Made by a program: the position numbers and the translations under genes
Assembly: GCA_964652075.1 (NCBI GenBank)
Contig: CAZYZQ010000015.1
Span: 1-26,394 of the forward strand
DNA from: CAZYZQ01 sp964652075
GTDB taxonomy: Bacteria > Bacillota > Clostridia > Oscillospirales > Oscillospiraceae
Length of the DNA stretch: 26,394 nucleotides
Direction of reading: 5' to 3'
Notes under the pieces: generated by a model
What the model saw: only the letters and a program-made list of their open reading frames with translations
Told to the model about the DNA's origin: nothing
The model's database searches: none
In this document: piece after piece, positions 22,583 through 26,394 of the stretch
Layout of the letters: each line of letters begins with the position of its first letter
How positions within the stretch are numbered: the stretch's first letter is position 1

Positions 22583-23775
22583 TTATTTTTCTCCGGTCGC
22601 CCGGAACTGCTTCCGGAATTCGGAGGGCGTCAGCCCCGTCTCCCGCCGGAACGCGCGCGTAAAGTGCGCCGCGCTTTCGTACCCAACATGAAAGGATATC
22701 TCATTCGCCGCCAGATCCGTCGTTTGCAGAAGCTGCTTGGCATAGTCGATCCGCGCGCTCCGGATATACGCCGCAAGCGTCACGCCGGCATGCTCGTGGA
22801 AAAACCGGCTCAGATAGTCCGGGTGCAGGAAAAAGTTGTCCGCAATCGTGTCCCGCGATATATCCGATTCAATGTTCTGCTGGATGTACAGCTTGATCTG
22901 TTCAAACAGGGACAGCGAAACCCGCTGTCTTGCGATTGCCTCAATCGTCGCGTCTGTTTGCCGGAACAGAAAGCGCAACAGGTTTTTGGAGGAAAGCAGC
23001 GTGTCCTCGCTGGGGGCGGCGCCCGGGTCCCGGAAGACCGTATGCGCGGCAATCCCGCTGTTCAAAAGCGCCGCGCAGCAGATCTGTGAGTAGTCGACTG
23101 TCAGCTGAAAGCTCCTTGTTTTTCTGAACGAATCCCGGAAATTCCGCTCCACGATATCGGCCAGCTCCCTGTGCAGCTGCTCCTTGTTCCCCTCCATCAG
23201 AAGGGCCAGCATGCGCTGCGCATCCATAAAAACCTCTTTTTCCGGCGCTGCCGTAATCTCGCCGACGCTCACTACCGTATTCATCGGCATGGCAATTGAG
23301 GAAATAATCTGTATCATATGCGGAACCGCAGCGGCAATCTGAGAAAATTCAACCGGCCAGTCCAGAAAACAGCTGAATTCAAATTCGTACAGCGCGGCAA
23401 ACCGGTCGAGCATAAGCAGGATATCATTCTTCATGGTAAGCTTCCGGCGGTTTGCGGCCTTCTGTACGCTTTGCAGCGGGAAAATAATCAAAAGATAGCC
23501 GCGGTATTTCCGCACGAAGCCATATGGAAACCGGTTCTGGAACGCGGCGCCAAACGCCTGAATGAGCTGCGAATTGGAGATCAGCGGGGATTCCTTTGCA
23601 AGATCCGGGATCAGCGCATTCGCCCGGACGATCCCCGGGACGAAAAGGCTGTGCAGCTCCAACGCGCCAAAGGTCTCCCGGAATGCTGTTCAAATTGCTT
23701 CGGATCGTCCCGAAAATTCCCCTCCAGCACATCAAAGAACAGGTGCTGCGCTTTTTGCGCCTGAAACGCTGAATT
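22583..23775 (-). pseudogene. AraC-family transcriptional regulator, frameshifted and truncated by the scaffold gap
   Basis: The C-terminal 100 residues are an AraC double HTH: IKLYIQQNIESDISRDTIADNFFLHPDYLSRFF, then ISFHVGYESAAHFTRAFRRETGLTPSEFRKQF. Before it lies a long helical domain (about 260 residues) as in YesN-like regulators. Near 23681-23692 the frame changes: upstream sequence reads QHLFFDVLEGNFRDDPKQFEQ in one frame, and the rest continues as FRETFGALELHSLF in another. A TGA in the second frame rules out a simple downstream start being complete. The N terminus disappears into the N gap. Being at a contig end, the shift may be an assembly error. Its position directly upstream of the Gfo/Idh operon suggests it controls that operon. 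Any sensor domain is not visible. Confidence 0.82.
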
Positions 23776-23875
23776 NNNNNNNNNNNNNNNNNNNNNNNNN
23801 NNNNNNNNNNNNNNNNNNNNNNNNNNNNNNNNNNNNNNNNNNNNNNNNNNNNNNNNNNNNNNNNNNNNNNNNNNN
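23776..23875. other. Scaffold gap of 100 N
   Basis: Exactly 100 N join two contigs; this round number usually means unknown true length. It hides the start of the AraC gene and possibly transporter genes. Any ORF reading through it is meaningless. Confidence 0.98.
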
Positions 23876-23960
23876 AAAAAAGCAATCCCATCCTGTGCGC
23901 GTCCAGTATACTTGTGACATCAAAAGCGTGCTTTTGCATGCAGAAAAAGGAGATTGAACC

Positions 23961-25589
23961 ATGAAAAAGCTGAAAAATCTGCTGGCGCTGCTTCTGGTTG
24001 CCGCACTGTGCCTGATGCTCCTCGCCGCCTGCGCCGCCTCCAAGCCCGAAGGCAGCGGCGACACGCCTGCGGCCCCCGCGGCCGACCCTTCTCCGGAGGA
24101 CGGGGAGACGGCGGAAAACGCGGAGCCGGCCCCCGCGCAGCCGGACGAGCCGGAGGATGCGGACGAGGTGGAGGACGAGGACATCACCTCCATCGTCTTT
24201 GCCTACCGCTACGCAAACACGCCGGAGGAGTCCGGCGTTCAGGCTGTTGAAGACGCGATCAACGCAATTATTGAGCCGAAGATCGGCGTCCATGTGGATC
24301 TTCAGCCGTTTGACGCTGGCAGCTATCAGACGCAGATCCCGCTGATGATCGCCGGCGGCGAGACGCTGGACCTGTGCGCCTTCTATGGCGCCGGCACGGC
24401 CTACACCACCATGAAGGCGAACGGCCAGATCTTGAACATCAAGCCGTACCTCGACGAATACGGCGACGGTCTGAAAGAGGTGCTGGGCGAATATATCAAC
24501 ACCTTCGCCACCGGCGACGAATGCTACGCAATTCCGACCTGGCGGAACTATTCGACCAACATGTATATCATCGCAAACCGCGAACCGCTGGAAGAGCTGG
24601 GGCTGCTTGACGCGTTCGACAACGTCTCAGACTGGGACGAGTACGAAACGCTGATGGAGCAGATCCGCGACAACACCGCCATGGCGCCGATCGGCGGCCA
24701 GTATCAGATCATGTGGATGCCGAGCGCCTGTGTGGCATGGAACAGCGCGGACTTCGAGTTCACCGCGTATGACCCGCTCGGCGACCCCAACAATCTGCTC
24801 CGCGTCGGCGAGGACGGCAAGGTTGCCTCCATCTACGACTTTGAAGACACCGTCTATATGATGAAGAAATCCGCCGAATGGTATGAAGAGGGCCTTGCCT
24901 ACGCGGACGCCGCCTACACGCAGGAGCTGAACGCAAACCTGCTCAAGAGCGAAGCGATCTTCTCGCTCGTCATCCAGTCCGAGCTGGGCGTGGAAAACAA
25001 CTGGGCAAACCGCGTCGGGTTCCCGGTGGCCTGCAAGAAGATCTCCGATAAAACCAAAGTCATTTCCACCATGATGTTGTCCGTCGGTTCTCTGGGCGTC
25101 CCGGTCGTCGCGGAGGAGCCGGAGGCCGCTGTCAAGTTCTTAAACGAGCTCTACACCAACCGCGAGATCATGAACCTGATCACCTGGGGCATCGAAGGCG
25201 TCGACTACGTCGTCAATGAAGCAGGCGAGGCCGCCTTCCCGAACGGCGATTCCAATGTCCCGTATCACTCCGCGGACTTCCTGTTCGGCAATTTCTTCCT
25301 CGACCTGCCGTGGGAGGGCAACGGCGGCGACTACCGTGAGGTCTGCTACGATTTGATGATGGACGCAACGGCAAGCCCGACGCTCGGCTATATTGTCGAC
25401 ACCTCGGATCTGACCTCCTATGTCAGCGGCATTACCAGTGTGTACAACGAATACAGCAACACCCTTTGCAGCGGCCTTTACACCGACGAGCTTTTCGACG
25501 AGATGATGCACGCCATGGAGGACGCCGGCCTGCGCGATTACATTGATGCAGTCCAGATGCAGCTTGACGCCTGGGAAGCTGCAAAGTAA
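23961..25589 (+). CDS. ABC-transporter extracellular solute-binding lipoprotein (LplA-like)
   Basis: 542-residue lipoprotein. A signal peptide (residues 1-23) ends in LAAC with the lipidated Cys at 24, followed by an acidic Pro/Glu/Asp-rich linker to about residue 75. The mature domain begins ITSIVFAYRYANTPEESG and shows the family 1 sugar-binder layout (IPLMIAGGETLDL, AIPTWRNYSTNMYIIANREPLEELGL, MMLSVGSLGVP). These proteins bind oligosaccharides or glycosides for uptake by two permeases and an ATPase. No permease genes flank it in the window; they may lie in the gap, where they could share a transcript, or elsewhere. AAAAAGGAG precedes the ATG at 23961. A TATACT box (23907-23912) is a possible -10 but lacks a -35. 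Ligand unknown; glycoside uptake for the island is plausible. Confidence 0.9.
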   Translation: MKKLKNLLALLLVAALCLMLLAACAASKPEGSGDTPAAPAADPSPEDGETAENAEPAPAQPDEPEDADEVEDEDITSIVFAYRYANTPEESGVQAVEDAINAIIEPKIGVHVDLQPFDAGSYQTQIPLMIAGGETLDLCAFYGAGTAYTTMKANGQILNIKPYLDEYGDGLKEVLGEYINTFATGDECYAIPTWRNYSTNMYIIANREPLEELGLLDAFDNVSDWDEYETLMEQIRDNTAMAPIGGQYQIMWMPSACVAWNSADFEFTAYDPLGDPNNLLRVGEDGKVASIYDFEDTVYMMKKSAEWYEEGLAYADAAYTQELNANLLKSEAIFSLVIQSELGVENNWANRVGFPVACKKISDKTKVISTMMLSVGSLGVPVVAEEPEAAVKFLNELYTNREIMNLITWGIEGVDYVVNEAGEAAFPNGDSNVPYHSADFLFGNFFLDLPWEGNGGDYREVCYDLMMDATASPTLGYIVDTSDLTSYVSGITSVYNEYSNTLCSGLYTDELFDEMMHAMEDAGLRDYIDAVQMQLDAWEAAK

Positions 25590-25652
25590 CAGAAATCCCC
25601 CGCCATTTCCCGGCAGGCCCGCAAAAAGTGGCCTGTCCAAAAGAAATCAGGA

Positions 25653-25688
25653 AAAACCGGCAGAGCTCCTACGGGCTCTGCCGGTTTT
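25653..25688 (+). terminator. Terminator of the solute-binding protein gene
   Basis: AAAACCGGCAGAGC (25653-25666) pairs perfectly with 25675-25688, a 14-bp stem ending in TTTT. It lies 60 bp after the stop codon. Confidence 0.82.
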
Positions 25689-25711
25689 CGTAATCGCGAG
25701 ACACTATAGAT

Positions 25712-25858
25712 ATGCACAAACAATCCAAATCGAAGCCCAGCGCAGCGGGTTCGATTTGGGGAGGAGGAGCAACGAAGCGATACGAAGTTTTCAGGCGGCC
25801 CCAAAGGGACCGCCTGGAAACGGAGCGAGCGCAGTTTGCTCCGACGTGGTGCCGCTGA
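25712..25858 (+). repeat. tRNA-flanking element with inverted repeats and a 48-codon open frame
   Basis: Between the terminator and the tRNA lies a compact block. CCAAATCGAA (25725-25734) pairs perfectly with 25750-25759, and a second GC-rich stem CAGGCGG/CCGCCTG lies near 25795-25817. A 48-codon frame (25712-25858) beginning MHKQSKSKPSAAGSIW runs antisense into the tRNA 3' end. Its lack of a ribosome binding site argues against translation. It looks like a dispersed intergenic element beside a tRNA rather than a gene; copy number cannot be seen here. Confidence 0.4.
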
Positions 25859-25931
25859 CGGGGATCGAACCCGTACGGTTTGCACCGAGGGATTTTAAGT
25901 CCCTTGTGTCTGCCAGTTCCACCACAGCGGC
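25847..25931 (-). tRNA. tRNA-Leu (anticodon UAA), CCA encoded
   Basis: 85-nt class II tRNA on the minus strand. The acceptor stem GCCGCTG/CAGCGGC is followed by A and an encoded CCA (25849-25847). The anticodon loop reads CTTAAAA with anticodon TAA. A long variable arm and the T loop GGTTCGATCC are present. It has its own promoter upstream. Confidence 0.96.
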
Positions 25932-25947
25932 ATATCGAATTTTTGTT

Positions 25948-25976
25948 ATTTTACCATCCGCGCGCTATCCCGTCAA
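25948..25976 (-). promoter_or_regulatory. Promoter of tRNA-Leu
   Basis: Minus strand TTGACG (25976-25971), 17-nt spacer, TAAAAT (25953-25948), 16 nt upstream of the tRNA 5' end. Confidence 0.75.
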
Positions 25977-26039
25977 GTGCCGCGCCGCAGAATTCCCGCT
26001 TCCCCCGCACTTTAGTTCGCAATTTGTTCATCCTTTTTA

Positions 26040-26068
26040 TTGACACTGCCCTGCTCCGATGTTATAAT
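26040..26068 (+). promoter_or_regulatory. Consensus promoter of the Gln/Tyr-rich protein gene
   Basis: TTGACA (26040-26045), exactly 17 nt, TATAAT (26063-26068), a perfect sigma-A type promoter. AAAGGAGG follows before the ATG at 26117. Confidence 0.88.
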
Positions 26069-26116
26069 CAATTCAGTATATTTGTTGCGCTTTGCGCATG
26101 AAAAGGAGGAATCCGC

Positions 26117-26394
26117 ATGGACTATCCGCAGAACAACATACCGGATTACGGCCAGCAGCCAACGCCGCAGAACGGACAGTACTCCGGCTATGAGCAGCCC
26201 TACGGCCAGCCGTACCAGCAGCCGGGCGCAGGCCAACAGCAGGGATTTGATCCGCAGTATCAGCAGCAGAACTATAACCAGCAGTATCAGCAGCCGGGCG
26301 TAGGCCAACAGCAGGGATTTGATCCGCAGTATCAGAAGCAGAACTACAACCAGCAGTATCAGCAGCCGCAATACCAGCAGTATCAGCAGCAGTA
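26117..26394 (+). CDS. Gln/Tyr/Pro-rich repeat protein, 3' end cut by window edge
   Basis: The 92 visible residues from the ATG at 26117 are of low complexity: Q, Y, P and G make up most of them (MDYPQNNIPDYGQQPTPQ...). A 24-residue unit (PGxGQQQGFDPQYQxQNYNQQY-type) is repeated twice, followed by shorter QYQQ repeats. There is no signal peptide at the N terminus. In Firmicutes such Gln-rich N-terminal tails often precede a membrane or zinc-ribbon domain; nothing beyond the edge can be seen. The strong promoter implies good expression. Function not recognised. Confidence 0.8.
   Translation, partial: MDYPQNNIPDYGQQPTPQNGQYSGYEQPYGQPYQQPGAGQQQGFDPQYQQQNYNQQYQQPGVGQQQGFDPQYQKQNYNQQYQQPQYQQYQQQ
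26221..26364 (+). repeat. Two-copy 72-bp in-frame tandem repeat
   Basis: Units at 26221-26292 and 26293-26364 differ by only a few substitutions, each encoding 24 residues. A period that is a multiple of three keeps the frame, so the copy number could vary between strains. Confidence 0.9.

Noticed and set aside
23424..24293. Open frames reading through the N gap
   Set aside because: The run of N is translated as X; the frames join unrelated sequence and overlap the signal peptide region of the lipoprotein on the other strand.
26221..26364. CRISPR-like repeat
   Set aside because: Only two adjacent 72-bp units with no spacers, in frame within a coding sequence.

Overview
The window looks like a scaffold from a GC-rich gut-type Clostridia genome, most like Oscillospiraceae or relatives. 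Pointers to this are strong AGGAGG-type ribosome binding sites, TTGACA/TATAAT promoters, a sigma/anti-sigma pair, MATE exporters, an LplA-like solute-binding lipoprotein, RpiR/LysR/AraC regulators and corrinoid-dependent methyl-transfer genes. The assignment is by gene content only. The sequence is a scaffold, with a 100-N gap at 23776-23875.

Layout. 1-1749 (-): glycogen phosphorylase, cut by the left edge, behind a promoter with a cre/LacI-like palindrome. 2020-2775 (-): RpiR-type regulator, divergent from a LysR regulator (2938-3813, +). 3991-10965 (+): a corrinoid methyl-transfer locus with two UroD-fold methyltransferase-like proteins, a second LysR between them, a cobalamin-binding corrinoid protein, a RACE-type reductive activator with a 2Fe-2S domain, a DUF2284 Cys-rich protein and a third UroD-fold protein carrying the full H-x-C...C zinc site of MtaA/MtbA. 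11149-12546 (-): MATE exporter. 12744-14148 (-): a two-gene unit resembling the beta and alpha subunits of C-glycoside deglycosidases (DgpB/DgpC, CarB/CarC). 14270-14857 (-): TmrB-like P-loop protein. 14996-16803 (-): ECF sigma factor translationally coupled to a single-pass membrane protein, probably its anti-sigma. 22484 down to 16878 (-): a probable operon of Gfo/Idh/MocA oxidoreductase, sugar-isomerase-like TIM barrel, FAH-family hydrolase (frameshifted in a G tract), D-2-hydroxyacid dehydrogenase and a second MATE exporter. 22583-23775 (-): AraC regulator interrupted by a frameshift and the gap. 23961-25589 (+): solute-binding lipoprotein. 25847-25931 (-): tRNA-Leu(UAA). 26117-end (+): Gln/Tyr-rich repeat protein, cut by the right edge.

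How it may work together (inference). The Gfo/Idh enzyme could oxidise a bound sugar to the 3-keto form, DgpC/DgpB-like proteins could cleave the C-glycosidic bond, and the isomerase, hydrolase and dehydrogenase could process the released keto sugar. The corrinoid system would remove O-methyl groups, as in O-demethylation of methoxylated aromatics. The two MATE exporters could remove aglycones. Together this suggests an island for methoxylated plant C-glycosides or related methylated glycosides, which is the most interesting reading of the window. No tetrahydrofolate-dependent acceptor methyltransferase is present here, so the methyl group's destination is not visible.
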